Shown: positions 44,225 through 53,663, counted from the first letter of the stretch. The stretch: DNA of 64,000 nt from Maritalea sp051251695 (GCF_051251695.1 NZ_JBPOEU010000014.1:1-64000); one strand, 5' to 3'. The notes: generated from the sequence alone by a model not told the origin. Numbers and translations: made by a program.

Positions 44225-44898
44225 GCGAACTATTTGGGCCAAAACTTGAACCCGCAAACGGCAACCCAGCAAATAAACTAGTGATCTTGTTGCATGGCTA
44301 TGGCTCCGACGGAAAAGACCTTATTGGCTTGGGTGATTTCTGGGCTCAGGGTTTTCCCGATGTTGAGTTCCTAGCACCAAATGCGCCTGAACCTTGTTCG
44401 GTAAACCCGTTTGGTTTTGAGTGGTTTCATTTGGACTTGGAACGCGGCGACACCAATTACGAAGCTGGGGCAGAGCAGGCCTATCCCCTTATTCGCGACT
44501 ATGTGTTGCAACGCACAGCGGATGCTGGGTTAAAACTGAGCGACGTGGTGCTTGGTGGATTTTCGCAGGGCGCAATGATGGCGCTTTATGCTGGCTTGCG
44601 ATTTGAAGAACCGTTGGCCGGCATTTTGGCGTTCTCCGGTAAACTGGTCGATGCTGACGGCATAGGTGACGAACTAGAATCAACGCCGCCGGTGTGCTTA
44701 ATCCATGGTGAAGATGATGATGTCGTGCCGGTTCAAGGCAGTTTGGAAGCACAAGAAGCGCTGGAGCAATTCTACGTCAATGTATCTTTGAAAGTGTCGC
44801 AGAAAACCGGCCATTCCATTGCAATGGACGGGTTAGAATTTGCGACCGGGTTTTTAACCCATGTTTTAAAGCCGGGCCAATCAGTGGAAGATGCATAA
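44221..44898 (+). CDS. Phospholipase/carboxylesterase, alpha/beta hydrolase
   Basis: A 225-residue serine hydrolase of the Abhydrolase_2 family. The nucleophile is in LGGFSQGAMMAL, the Asp in HGEDDDVVP, and the His in TGHSIAMDG; the oxyanion region is LLHGYGSDG. ATG 44221 overlaps the glycosylase stop; longer reading from 44176 is rejected. Physiological substrate unknown. Confidence 0.9.
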   Translation: MSELFGPKLEPANGNPANKLVILLHGYGSDGKDLIGLGDFWAQGFPDVEFLAPNAPEPCSVNPFGFEWFHLDLERGDTNYEAGAEQAYPLIRDYVLQRTADAGLKLSDVVLGGFSQGAMMALYAGLRFEEPLAGILAFSGKLVDADGIGDELESTPPVCLIHGEDDDVVPVQGSLEAQEALEQFYVNVSLKVSQKTGHSIAMDGLEFATGFLTHVLKPGQSVEDA

Positions 44899-44996
44899 GT
44901 AAAGAGATTGTTAACCGGCCTTCACATGGCTGACATCTTACGCCACAATGATGGACGTGAATATTAGTGGAGTGATTCTCATCAAAGGAGGAAGGT

Positions 44997-45554
44997 GTGA
45001 CAATCCATGTGTCACCCGAGGCTCTTCCGGCACTTGTGTTAAATGCCGATTTTAGGCCGTTGAGCTATTATCCTTTATCATTGTGGTCCTGGCAGGACGC
45101 GATTAAGGCCGTGTGTCTTGATCGGGTCAATATTGTTTCTGAATATGACCGCGTGATCAGGAGCCCGAGCTTTGAGATGAGGCTGCCAAGTGTTGTTTCT
45201 CTCAAATCTTATATTAAGCCTGCAAGCAATCCTGCATTTACCCGTTTTAACGTGTTTTTGCGCGACCGGTTTTCCTGTCAATATTGTGGGTCAAAAAATG
45301 ATCTAACGTTTGATCATCTAATCCCCCGCTCGCGTGGTGGCCGTACAACTTGGCAAAATGTTGTGACCGCCTGTTCGCCATGTAATTTGCGCAAAGCGAA
45401 TAAAATGCCGCGTGATATTGGCATGTGGCCAAGCCAAACCCCGTATCAGCCAACTGCATTTGATTTGCAAGCAAACGGGCGCAAGTTTCCACCCAACCAT
45501 TTGCATGAAAGTTGGATGGATTATCTATATTGGGATATCGAACTAGAACCCTAG
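44997..45554 (+). CDS. HNH endonuclease family protein
   Basis: A 185-residue protein with an HNH domain: CQYCG ... FDHLIPRSRGG ... WQNVVTACSPCNLRK, i.e. two CxxC zinc knuckles and the catalytic His. The N-terminal part (ALVLNADFRPLSYYPLSLWSWQDAI) is characteristic of a widespread housekeeping HNH family of unknown role. GTG start with an unusually perfect AAAGGAGG (44984-44991) five bases upstream. The final G of its TAG stop belongs to the palindromic element that follows. Confidence 0.9.
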   Translation: MTIHVSPEALPALVLNADFRPLSYYPLSLWSWQDAIKAVCLDRVNIVSEYDRVIRSPSFEMRLPSVVSLKSYIKPASNPAFTRFNVFLRDRFSCQYCGSKNDLTFDHLIPRSRGGRTTWQNVVTACSPCNLRKANKMPRDIGMWPSQTPYQPTAFDLQANGRKFPPNHLHESWMDYLYWDIELEP

Positions 45555-45693
45555 AGCGCGTCCTGATGCCCTCGTTTGGACTGCAAATGGCAGTTTTTTG
45601 CGCTTCCGGTGCTCACGTACATAAGAGTACGCTGCGCTCGAGTTCTCAAAGCCTGCCATTTTCGCCTCAAATGAGAACATCATGATCACGCTC
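45554..45693. mobile_element. TA-flanked palindromic (MITE-like) element
   Basis: A 140-base imperfect palindrome between two TA dinucleotides (45552-45553 and 45694-45695). Ends are GAGCG and CGCTC. The arms share AAATGGCAG/CTGCCATTT and diverged outer parts, and the tip has GTAC-N6-GTAC. It codes for nothing. Confidence 0.6.
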
Positions 45694-45699
45694 TATTTA

Positions 45700-46206
45700 T
45701 TATGCGTCTTTTTTTGCGTGGAAATTCAAGTGTCCGGCATAGAGCGTGGCAGCGGTTACGATTGTCGAGACAATTGCGTTGTACCCGGCAAAGCTAAGGC
45801 CAAAGAACCGCACCTGTGCTTGGTCGCAGGGGATGACGACGGTATCATTGATGTTTTGTAAGTCTGCAAAATCCGCAATGCCTGCGCCGACGCCAGTGCA
45901 TGTGTCCGGGCCGGGCCACCATCCCCATTCTACCCCAGAATGATAGGCGGCCATCCATGTGCCGTAGGCGAAAATCAGCGCGACAATGCCCAGCAAAATT
46001 GTTAGTGCATTGCTGCTAAGGCGATCCCACAAAAAGATGCTAATCAGTAAAAGCGGAATGGCGATGTAGTACGGGTTTCGCTGCTCATAGCAAAGATCAC
46101 AAGGTATATACCCGCCAATATATTGAAAGCCATAAGCACCGGCGATTGTTGCCGTTGCCAGTGCCGCGGCGCCGATGGTTAGATTTTTAGCGTTTGAGCT
46201 TGTCAC
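45700..46206 (-). CDS. dsbB: Disulfide bond formation protein B
   Basis: A 168-residue membrane protein with four helices. The first loop has IPCDLCYEQR (CxxC); the second periplasmic cysteine pair is in DTCTG and IPCDQA. DsbB reoxidises DsbA and passes electrons to quinone. GTG 46206 has GGGGA upstream and avoids the 31-base overlap with yqaA that the longer frame would need. Confidence 0.88.
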   Translation of the reverse strand: MTSSNAKNLTIGAAALATATIAGAYGFQYIGGYIPCDLCYEQRNPYYIAIPLLLISIFLWDRLSSNALTILLGIVALIFAYGTWMAAYHSGVEWGWWPGPDTCTGVGAGIADFADLQNINDTVVIPCDQAQVRFFGLSFAGYNAIVSTIVTAATLYAGHLNFHAKKDA

Positions 46207-46231
46207 AAGCAGTCCCCAAATTTTCAAGTGG

Positions 46232-46813
46232 TTAGATGAGGTATTTAACCGCAACAAATCCACCCACTAGAAGTGCGCACCCAATAAAGAACATCAATCC
46301 AAGTCGTTTTTCGATGAAGTCTTTTATTGGTGGACCAAAGAAATACAAAAGCGCGGCGACGATGAAGAACCTTATGCCACGTGAAACGATAGAGGAGAGG
46401 ATAAATATGGGCAGATTAAGACCCGTTGCGCCAGAAGCGATTGTGATTACTTTATAGGGGAATGGGGTAAGCCCAAACACAAATACAATCAACAATCCCC
46501 AATCATTGAATGCGGCCTGGAAATCTTCGAATTTGTGCCAATAGCCATAAAATTCTAATATCGGACGGGCAAGCGTTTCCAATAAGGCTGCGCCGATATA
46601 GTAGCCTAGAATGCCGCCAAGCACAGAAGTGATGGTGCAAATTAGGGCATACCGCCACGCACCTTCGCGTTTGGCCAAGACCATTGGAATAAGCATGATG
46701 TCCGGTGGAATAGGAAAGAACGAACTTTCCGCAAACGAAATCGCACCTAGTGCTTTTGGCGCATGTTTGGATGCACCCAGTGCTAAAACCCAGTCATATA
46801 GGCGTCTGATCAA
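46232..46813 (-). CDS. yqaA: YqaA family (DedA/VTT-domain) membrane protein
   Basis: A 193-residue membrane protein with four to five hydrophobic segments and the VTT-type block SFAESSFFPIPPDIMLIPMVLAKR. The family relates to DedA lipid transporters; its substrate is not known. TTG 46813 is preferred because GAGGA lies eight bases upstream and homologues begin with LRRLYDW. It is co-transcribed with dsbB, a common Rhizobiales pairing. Confidence 0.88.
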   Translation of the reverse strand: MIRRLYDWVLALGASKHAPKALGAISFAESSFFPIPPDIMLIPMVLAKREGAWRYALICTITSVLGGILGYYIGAALLETLARPILEFYGYWHKFEDFQAAFNDWGLLIVFVFGLTPFPYKVITIASGATGLNLPIFILSSIVSRGIRFFIVAALLYFFGPPIKDFIEKRLGLMFFIGCALLVGGFVAVKYLI

Positions 46814-46945
46814 CCGCTTAATCCTCAAATCTTTTTAAGGACAAGCCGTCCTTTTGCGCCCCAGATGTAATCAGTTTGAAATTCGTGTCAATCAGTGATT
46901 GACGCGGGAGTGTTTTTGGCTATATTCCGGCCCCATCACCTTAGT

Positions 46946-47030
46946 GCGGGTGTGGCGGAACTGGTAGACGCGCGGGATTCAAAATCCCGTTCCTTCGGGA
47001 GTGGGGGTTCGATTCCCTCCACCCGCACCA
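46946..47030 (+). tRNA. tRNA-Leu (CAA)
   Basis: An 85-base cloverleaf with a seven-pair acceptor stem (GCGGGTG/CACCCGC), D-loop TGGTAGACGC, anticodon stem CGGGA/TCCCG around loop TTCAAAA (anticodon CAA, reading UUG), a long variable arm (GTTCCTTCGGGAGT) and T-arm GGTTCGATTCC. The CCA end is encoded. A small hairpin (TACCAT/ATGGTA) lies 30 bases downstream without a clear T run after it. Confidence 0.97.
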
Positions 47031-47270
47031 TCTTTACATTGCTGCCCGAAATATTTTTTACCATCTAGAATGGTAGGGATGGTTTTGGGTTTTCGAAATT
47101 TTCATTTCATATGCATTGCCAACTTTCAAAACGATAGAAGCTGTTCCGTCCAAAAAAATGCTCAATATTGGCATTTTGGGACCAGGATCCGTCGTGTTTT
47201 TGAAGAACTATTAACCTTAATTGTTTTAGAAAATAGTTGTCTCTATATTTAAGTGAAATGGATTTTCCTC

Positions 47271-49577
47271 ATGGACGCGGCCAAACAGAAATCACCGTTC
47301 AATCTCAAGTTAAGTTTGGCAACCAAGGTCTTGCTGGTAACAGTGGGTGTCGTCATCATCATGTTTGCAGCATTTTCTGTCTACAACGACAGAGAACGTA
47401 GCGGGGCGATGGACAAAACGATTGCTGACAATGCTAAAAATATCGGCGGCAGCATGGCACGCAGTGTCGGAAACTGGTTCGCCGGGCGTCAGCTGTTGAT
47501 TGAAAATGCAGCGCAAAGCGTTGCTAGCTTGGCCGAGGGTGGTGAAATCACCAGCCAATTCGAGCACGATGTATTCACAAAAAACTTTGATGCTACTTAT
47601 TTTGGTTCAGAGGCGGATGGTAGCTTCCACGCGGTGCCTGATCTTGAACTACCTGAGGGATATGATCCACGCCAACGGCCTTGGTATCAAGAAGTTGTAA
47701 CCAAAAACGCAACGACTATTACCGAGCCCTATCCGGACGCATCAACTGGCACGCTCACCGTAACGGTTGCTACGCCGGTTCTAAAGGGCAATAAAACCAT
47801 CGGTGTGGCTGGTGGTGATTTCACTATTGACGCCCTTGTTCAAATGCTTGCCGATATCAAGCTGGAGGGGGGCTATATGTTCCTTGTCAGCGACAACGGC
47901 ACAATTTTAGTACATCAAAACCCCGAGTTGGTCGGCAAATCCTTAAGCGAGGCGTTTGATGGTGAAGCCCCTGCGCTTTCCCTTGATATTCATCCGGTTC
48001 ACGAAGCTGGTGTTGACCGTCTAGTTAGTTTTGCGCCCATTCCGGATATGCCAGCAGTCAAATGGTTTGTCGGTACGTCGCTTGATCAATCAATCGCATA
48101 TGCCGAATTGTCTAACTCGCGCTGGACCAGCTTGATCGCGACGATTATCGCCACGGCTTTGACAGTTTTGGTGATCTTTGCGGTTTTCCAAAAATTGGTG
48201 GCCCGTCCCATGCAGCGCATGACCGGCAATATGAGCCAATTGGCCAAGGGCGATTACGATGTTGAAATTGACTATGAAGACCGTCAGGACGACATTGGTG
48301 AAATGGCCCGCGCCATTGAGGTTTTCCGCCAAAACGGCATGAAGATTTCTGCGATGACCGAACAAGAGCGCGAAGCTTCTCATCAACGTGGCGTTGATCG
48401 TGCGGCGATGATGCAAGATTTGCAAAAATCATTTGGCGCTGTTGTTGATGCCGCAGTTGCTGGTGACTTTAACCCACGCGTTGAAGCCAATTTTCCTGAC
48501 GATGAGCTCAATGCGTTGGCCATTAGTGTCAATACATTGGTGGAAACCGTTGATCGAGGCTTTAACGAAACTGGTGATGTGTTGGCTGCATTGGCGCAAA
48601 CCGATCTTACCCAACGGGTTTCTGGCGAGTATCAAGGCGCGTTCCTAAAGCTGAAAGACGACACCAACGCTGTTGCCGATCGGTTAACGGAAATCGTTGG
48701 TCGCTTGCGGGAAACATCCGGTGGCCTTAAAGCGGCGACAGGTGAAATCCTTGAAGGGGCGAACGATCTATCTGAACGTACCACCCGTCAGGCAGCAACG
48801 ATTGAAGAAACCTCTGCTGCGATGGAGCAATTGAGCGAAACTGTGGCAGAAAACGCCAAAAAGGCACAGGCAGCGACCGAAAAGACAACTTTGGCTTCTA
48901 AATTGGCAGCAGAGGGTGGCGAAGCGATGATGCAAGCCACAGATGCCATGGAGCGGATTACAAGTTCGTCGTCTAAAATCTCCAATATTATTGGTATGAT
49001 CGACGACATAGCTTTTCAAACAAACTTGCTGGCCCTTAACGCTTCTGTTGAGGCGGCCCGTGCTGGTGAAGCTGGTAAGGGATTTGCGGTTGTGGCGGTT
49101 GAAGTTCGACGGCTAGCGCAATCGGCGGCTCAGGCTTCGTCTGAAGTCAAAGTGTTGATCGAGCAAAGTGCCGGCGAAGTTTCTCAAGGTACAAAACTGG
49201 TTGCCGGAGCGTCTGAAAAACTTGGTGAGATGCGGTCAACGGTGCAGGAAAATGCTATATTGATGAATGACATTTCTGCAGCTTCACGAGATCAAGCATC
49301 TGCCATCGAAGAAGTTGGCACCGCTGTTCGCCAGATGGATGAGATGACCCAGCATAACGCAGCCTTGGTTGAAGAAACAAACGCAGCGATTGAGCAAACC
49401 GAAATTCAAGCCAGCGATCTTGATAAGATTGTTGATGTCTTCCGGCTTGCGGGTAGCACAAGCGTTAAAGCCCATATGCCTGACGTACGAGCGCAACAGC
49501 GCAGTGTCGTGAAGGCGGTCAACTCTTTTCCAACCCATGGGAATGCTGCGGTGAGCGCAGAATGGTCTGAGTTCTAG
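47271..49577 (+). CDS. Methyl-accepting chemotaxis protein with dCache_1 sensor
   Basis: A 768-residue transmembrane chemoreceptor. TM1 is about 18-36, a periplasmic dCache_1 domain about 40-285, TM2 about 290-312, then HAMP, a second HAMP-like region (about 395-490) and the signalling domain with the hairpin tip NIIGMIDDIAFQTNLLALNA. The sensor contains Tyr131, Arg136, Trp138, Tyr139, Tyr154 and Asp183, spaced exactly as in amino-acid-binding dCache receptors. The C-terminus EWSEF is a CheR-tether type pentapeptide. ATG 47271 is preferred to GTG 47253; neither has a strong RBS. Ligand is inferred. Confidence 0.93.
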   Translation: MDAAKQKSPFNLKLSLATKVLLVTVGVVIIMFAAFSVYNDRERSGAMDKTIADNAKNIGGSMARSVGNWFAGRQLLIENAAQSVASLAEGGEITSQFEHDVFTKNFDATYFGSEADGSFHAVPDLELPEGYDPRQRPWYQEVVTKNATTITEPYPDASTGTLTVTVATPVLKGNKTIGVAGGDFTIDALVQMLADIKLEGGYMFLVSDNGTILVHQNPELVGKSLSEAFDGEAPALSLDIHPVHEAGVDRLVSFAPIPDMPAVKWFVGTSLDQSIAYAELSNSRWTSLIATIIATALTVLVIFAVFQKLVARPMQRMTGNMSQLAKGDYDVEIDYEDRQDDIGEMARAIEVFRQNGMKISAMTEQEREASHQRGVDRAAMMQDLQKSFGAVVDAAVAGDFNPRVEANFPDDELNALAISVNTLVETVDRGFNETGDVLAALAQTDLTQRVSGEYQGAFLKLKDDTNAVADRLTEIVGRLRETSGGLKAATGEILEGANDLSERTTRQAATIEETSAAMEQLSETVAENAKKAQAATEKTTLASKLAAEGGEAMMQATDAMERITSSSSKISNIIGMIDDIAFQTNLLALNASVEAARAGEAGKGFAVVAVEVRRLAQSAAQASSEVKVLIEQSAGEVSQGTKLVAGASEKLGEMRSTVQENAILMNDISAASRDQASAIEEVGTAVRQMDEMTQHNAALVEETNAAIEQTEIQASDLDKIVDVFRLAGSTSVKAHMPDVRAQQRSVVKAVNSFPTHGNAAVSAEWSEF

Positions 49578-49608
49578 ATTATCTAGAAATAACGGATTTG
49601 TGATGTCT

Positions 49609-49645
49609 TAAAGAGCGGGAAGCGAAAGCCTCCCGCTCTTTTTTG
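49609..49645 (+). terminator. Terminator of the chemoreceptor gene
   Basis: AAGAGCGGGA and TCCCGCTCTT form a perfect ten-pair stem followed by TTTT, also serving the convergent serine-hydrolase gene. Confidence 0.88.
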
Positions 49646-49658
49646 TGCCAGCTGAGTT

Positions 49659-50846
49659 TTATTCAAGCTTGCTCATAATGTCGTTTGTCAGATCGCCAAA
49701 GCCTCCTTCAGAACGCCTGATCGTGCCCGTATTTGTTGCAAAGGCGACCACTGCGTCATGATGAGGTGAAAACATGAGGAAGGCATACCACATAGTGTTT
49801 GAGCCATTGTGGAAATAGGCGTTTCCGGTCAGTGGAAGCTCTAGCGGTATATTTACCCAACCGGCTGCGTAGCTTTCAGTGTCTTTTGTGAGTTCAGATA
49901 CTGTGTGCAATCGTTGGGTGGTGCTTGTACTCAAGAAATCAGTATCCCCCTTTTGGGCCCGCATGTGGGTATTGGCAAAGGACGCTAAGTCCTTAAGCGA
50001 CATATGGACAGTGCCTGCTGGACCGATAATCGGCGTATTGTCCGACCCGGCGGTATTGGGATCTACGGCTTTGGTGAGCACAAATAGTTTTGTCGCATGA
50101 CCCCAAGGATTTGCGCCTTTGGGTGCGCCAAATCCTGCGCTCGTTAGGTTAAGAGGCTGTAAAACGTGCCTGCGCACCAGCTCTTCCCAACTTTCACCCA
50201 TAATCTGCGCTGCGATTGTTCCTGCAATTGTGTAACCGATATTGGAATAGATAAACTTGGTGCGAGGGGTGTTTTTTGGCGGGTTTTTCAAAATGGCAAG
50301 AACTGCCTCCAACCGCTCGTGGCTTAATTGCTCTTCGCTTGAAAATTCACGGTTCAACATAGTCTTGATGCCAAAGTTCGCTTCAACGCCTGACGTGTGG
50401 TTCAAAAGATCAATCAGGCGCACATCGTGCCATGCAGTATCCATCTGAATTGCGAATTGGGGTAATAACTCGCCTAATGTATCATCGAAACTGAGTTTAT
50501 TTTGATCAACTAGGCGGCCAATCATGGTGGCCGTGATTGATTTGGTGATTGAGCCAATGTGCCATTTGTCATCATTCGTGACGGGCTCATCGCTGCCTTT
50601 TTTGCGTAGGCCAGCAGTTGCCTGCGCTATAATCTCTCCGTTGTGCATCACCACGCCGCCATTGCCAAACTGGGCTGCATCTTCAAGAATCTTTGGCAAA
50701 CGCTGATCGAGCAACGTTTGAATTTCAGTTTTTGTTTGACTCGTCGTTTGTTGGGGGATGGCGGGTCCGGTCATTGAAAATCCAAAAAAGAGTGCGACAA
50801 TTAGGGTTGAATGGGTGAGGTGTTTTTGAAGGAACCGAGGAACCAT
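49659..50846 (-). CDS. Serine hydrolase, class C beta-lactamase/DD-peptidase fold
   Basis: A 395-residue exported protein (signal peptide about 1-32). The SxxK motif is Ser99-Ile-Thr-Lys102 (HIGSITKS), the YxN motif is in FIYSNIGYT and the third motif region is FHNGSNT (H-x-G in place of KTG). This combination is typical of esterase/DD-peptidase-like members rather than true AmpC. Substrate unknown. Confidence 0.85.
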   Translation of the reverse strand: MVPRFLQKHLTHSTLIVALFFGFSMTGPAIPQQTTSQTKTEIQTLLDQRLPKILEDAAQFGNGGVVMHNGEIIAQATAGLRKKGSDEPVTNDDKWHIGSITKSITATMIGRLVDQNKLSFDDTLGELLPQFAIQMDTAWHDVRLIDLLNHTSGVEANFGIKTMLNREFSSEEQLSHERLEAVLAILKNPPKNTPRTKFIYSNIGYTIAGTIAAQIMGESWEELVRRHVLQPLNLTSAGFGAPKGANPWGHATKLFVLTKAVDPNTAGSDNTPIIGPAGTVHMSLKDLASFANTHMRAQKGDTDFLSTSTTQRLHTVSELTKDTESYAAGWVNIPLELPLTGNAYFHNGSNTMWYAFLMFSPHHDAVVAFATNTGTIRRSEGGFGDLTNDIMSKLE

Positions 50847-50891
50847 GGCCGCAAGTTTTCTCCCGAATTAGAATAATGGTATATATTTAAT

Positions 50892-51116
50892 ATGCTAGGT
50901 GACCCTATTCAAGAGCCTCGAACAGTTGTTCTGCACACCGGCCAGTCGCGCAATATTACAGCGCTCCATTTCACTGTGCCTCTGGATAATGATCAACGAG
51001 CGGTTTTATTTGAACGCATTAACGCGCTGGTTGATGAATTTACAATTGGTTTGGAACAAGTGGAGAAGGCGCCATTTCATTTGATCACGATAGCCGTCAG
51101 CCCAACTGACGAATAA
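50892..51116 (+). CDS. Small hypothetical protein
   Basis: A 74-residue soluble protein without a recognised motif. It is in the short intergenic space between two serine-active penicillin-binding-type genes, with ATG 50892 and a poor ribosome site. Coding potential looks moderate (few rare features, acidic composition); it could be a lineage-specific gene or spurious. Confidence 0.4.
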   Translation: MLGDPIQEPRTVVLHTGQSRNITALHFTVPLDNDQRAVLFERINALVDEFTIGLEQVEKAPFHLITIAVSPTDE

Positions 51117-51202
51117 ATGATGTGGGATTTGCATCTCCCAATTGAAACAAATGCCCACCAAGGCTACAAGGGCAACGTCTTTATTTATCAGCTGGGTTTT
51201 TC

Positions 51203-52288
51203 ATGCGGTTTTTGCTTCGCATTCTTTGTGTCCTAATTTTGGGTTTTACGTGGTCTTCGCCCGTTTTGGCGACGCCTCAACTGCTTGTCGATATGCGAAG
51301 CGGGGAAGTACTATACGAAGAAGATGCAGGCGTTACTTGGCATCCAGCTTCTTTGACCAAACTAATGACAGCCTATGTGGCATTTGAGGCGATTTCATCC
51401 GGCAATGCTTCGCTTAATACGCCGGTTATTATGTCCGAAAATGCATTGAAAGCACCGCCCAGCAAAATGGGTTTTCCAGTTGGTACGGCGGTAACGCTTG
51501 AAGATGCTCTTTATCTGCTGGTGGTTAAATCGGCAAATGATGTCGCCATTGCCGTTGCTGAAACCATCGGGGGCAGCGAGCAAAAATTTATCAATCTGAT
51601 GAATGCCCATGCCAGAAACTTGGGCATGAGCAACAGCTTTTTTGTCAATCCAAACGGATTGCATGAACCTGATCAAGTCACCAGTGCGCGCGATCTTGCT
51701 ATTCTTTCGATTGTCATCCGCAATCGATATCCACAATATGATGGTATTTTCAACACGCGTACGGTGGAGTTTGGTAAATCAAAACTCGCATCATTTAATA
51801 TTTTGCTGACGAAATTTCGCGGCACCACAGGCATGAAAACCGGCTATGTCTGCTCGTCTGGCCTTAACATAGTGGCGACGGCTGAACGAAATGGCCGAAA
51901 ACTGATGGCTGTTGTTTTGGGCGGATCATCATCCCGCGAACGTGGCGAATTGACCGCCTTGTTGCTTGAACGAGGCTTTTCTAACCGTTATCCGGGCACC
52001 GGAAAATCTGTGACCCGCATCGCCAACTTGGCGGTACCTCCGGTGGATATGCGCCCCAAAATTTGCGGCAAGCAGGCGAATGAATATGTCGCTGCGCGCA
52101 AGGCAGCTTTTCCTTTCGGACTAGAAGGGGAAATCACTTACCTTGGCGACAGCGTTGCGGCCAAACGTGTGCGTGTTCGCACGCTGGGCAAGCTCGTAAA
52201 TGTCGATTTACCGCGCCCACGTCCATCTTACATTTTTGTGCCCAGCGTTGCACAGATTGCTCTGCCTAAACCTCGGCCAAGCAATTAA
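51203..52288 (+). CDS. D-alanyl-D-alanine carboxypeptidase (PBP5/6 type)
   Basis: A 361-residue exported enzyme (signal peptide about 1-23) that trims the terminal D-Ala from peptidoglycan pentapeptides. The active-site set is complete: Ser50-Leu-Thr-Lys53, Ser110-Ala-Asn112 and Lys212-Thr-Gly214. The C-terminal PBP5-type domain is reduced; the tail is Pro/Arg-rich with repeated PRPRPS/PKPRPS and lacks an obvious amphipathic anchor. Confidence 0.93.
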   Translation: MRFLLRILCVLILGFTWSSPVLATPQLLVDMRSGEVLYEEDAGVTWHPASLTKLMTAYVAFEAISSGNASLNTPVIMSENALKAPPSKMGFPVGTAVTLEDALYLLVVKSANDVAIAVAETIGGSEQKFINLMNAHARNLGMSNSFFVNPNGLHEPDQVTSARDLAILSIVIRNRYPQYDGIFNTRTVEFGKSKLASFNILLTKFRGTTGMKTGYVCSSGLNIVATAERNGRKLMAVVLGGSSSRERGELTALLLERGFSNRYPGTGKSVTRIANLAVPPVDMRPKICGKQANEYVAARKAAFPFGLEGEITYLGDSVAAKRVRVRTLGKLVNVDLPRPRPSYIFVPSVAQIALPKPRPSN

Positions 52289-52304
52289 GGTCGCTGCGAG
52301 GCGT

Positions 52305-53366
52305 TTAAGCTTTTTGCTGCGCATAGTGGCGTTCGAGCTCAATTAGCTTTTGTTTGCGCCACAGGCCTCCGCCATATCCGGTTAGTGACCCATCCGCCCC
52401 AATGACCCGATGACAGGGGATGAGGATGGCGATTTGGTTCGCTCCATTTGCACGCGCCACCGCACGGGTGGCCGTTGGCCGTTCGATTTCAGCGGCGAGT
52501 TGGGAATAGCTTTTCGTTTGCCCAGCCGGAATGAGCCGCAAGGCGTCCCAGACATTTTTGGTAAAATCCGAGCCGTGCATCGTTATGGCAACATCGAATT
52601 GATCTGATTGTCCTTTAAAGAAACGCGTTAGTTCTTGTTCCACCTGTTCTGTGGGTGGATAACGACCGACGCCGATATTGCCTTTGACGAGCTTAAACAG
52701 TTTTCCGAGTTCTGTTTTGATCGCCTTACGGTCGGCAAACTCCAGCAAATGCAAACTGTCCTTGTCGCTGACCGCAATCATGGGCCCGAGTTCGGTTTCA
52801 ATCCAGTCAGCCTTGAGCATTGCATCTTTGACCAACTTTCCCGGTGGTAAACCCAACAAGTTGGCAAAGGCTGTTCTAAACGCGCTGGGCGAAGAATATC
52901 CCGCATCCAATTGGGCGTCGATAACTTTGCCGCCATCAGCCAAAGTGGTGAACCCATCACGGATGCGACTTAGCCGCGCCATTTCCAAAAAGGTAATGCC
53001 AAACTGGCGTTTGAAGGCACGTCTGACGGTTGAAGGGTCAAATCCCATACGCACGATGTCTGGTTCTCCCCAGCGCCGCGCGGGCTCATCCAGCAGGGCC
53101 TTTGTCAGCGTTTGGATTATCGGGTCGCCATTTGCTTCTGGTGCCAGTGGTTTGCATCGTTTGCAGGGACGAAACCCAGCTTCAATTGCACCGCCAACGT
53201 CAGGATAAAACGTACAATTCTCGCGTTTTGGTTTTCGCGCCGGACAGGTCAGGCGACAAAAAATCCCAGTGGATGACACGCCAACATAGGCGTGCCCGTC
53301 ATAGGCGGGATCGCGATCTAAAAGCGCTTGATATAGTTTGTCGTCATTTGGCAATTGAAATAGCAT
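52305..53366 (-). CDS. ada: Ada: DNA-repair methyltransferase and transcriptional activator
   Basis: A 353-residue trifunctional protein. The N-terminal zinc domain has Cys37, Cys41, Cys68 and Cys71 (FCRLTCPAR, RPCKRC), where Cys37 accepts methyl groups from phosphotriesters. An AraC-type helix-turn-helix follows (about 95-175). The C-terminal O6-alkylguanine transferase has the active Cys318 in IPCHRV. Methylated Ada activates its own promoter in E. coli. A glycosylase of the same repair theme lies 8 kb away. Confidence 0.95.
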   Translation of the reverse strand: MLFQLPNDDKLYQALLDRDPAYDGHAYVGVSSTGIFCRLTCPARKPKRENCTFYPDVGGAIEAGFRPCKRCKPLAPEANGDPIIQTLTKALLDEPARRWGEPDIVRMGFDPSTVRRAFKRQFGITFLEMARLSRIRDGFTTLADGGKVIDAQLDAGYSSPSAFRTAFANLLGLPPGKLVKDAMLKADWIETELGPMIAVSDKDSLHLLEFADRKAIKTELGKLFKLVKGNIGVGRYPPTEQVEQELTRFFKGQSDQFDVAITMHGSDFTKNVWDALRLIPAGQTKSYSQLAAEIERPTATRAVARANGANQIAILIPCHRVIGADGSLTGYGGGLWRKQKLIELERHYAQQKA

Positions 53367-53429
53367 GGAAACAAATTAGCATGAAATTTGCGACCCTGTC
53401 CGTCGCAATTCGGGCGTTTATTGTCCTAT

Positions 53430-53657
53430 TTATGCTTTTTGAATTTCAAACCGCAAATGGTTGTCGACTTTTGTGCTGTTAATCAGGCGATGACCATTTT
53501 GATTGCACATATTGGGAATATCAATCGCTGCCAATGGATCGCTTGCCAGCACAGCCAGCCGTTCGCCGGACTTCAGGCTTGCCAGCGCTTTTTCTGCCTT
53601 GATAACGGGTAGGGGGCAATTCAACCCAATCGTATCTATTTCCATTTTCGTTTGCAT
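53430..53657 (-). CDS. TusA family sulfur carrier protein
   Basis: A 75-residue protein with the sulfur-carrier CPxP motif (GLNCPLPV, Cys14) and the beta-alpha-beta-alpha pattern of TusA. TusA-type proteins relay persulfide sulfur in tRNA thiolation or sulfur oxidation. ATG 53657 is used; ATG 53645 is also possible. Seven bases downstream of the CAP-domain lipoprotein gene. Confidence 0.9.
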   Translation of the reverse strand: MQTKMEIDTIGLNCPLPVIKAEKALASLKSGERLAVLASDPLAAIDIPNMCNQNGHRLINSTKVDNHLRFEIQKA

Positions 53658-53663
53658 AGCTGC

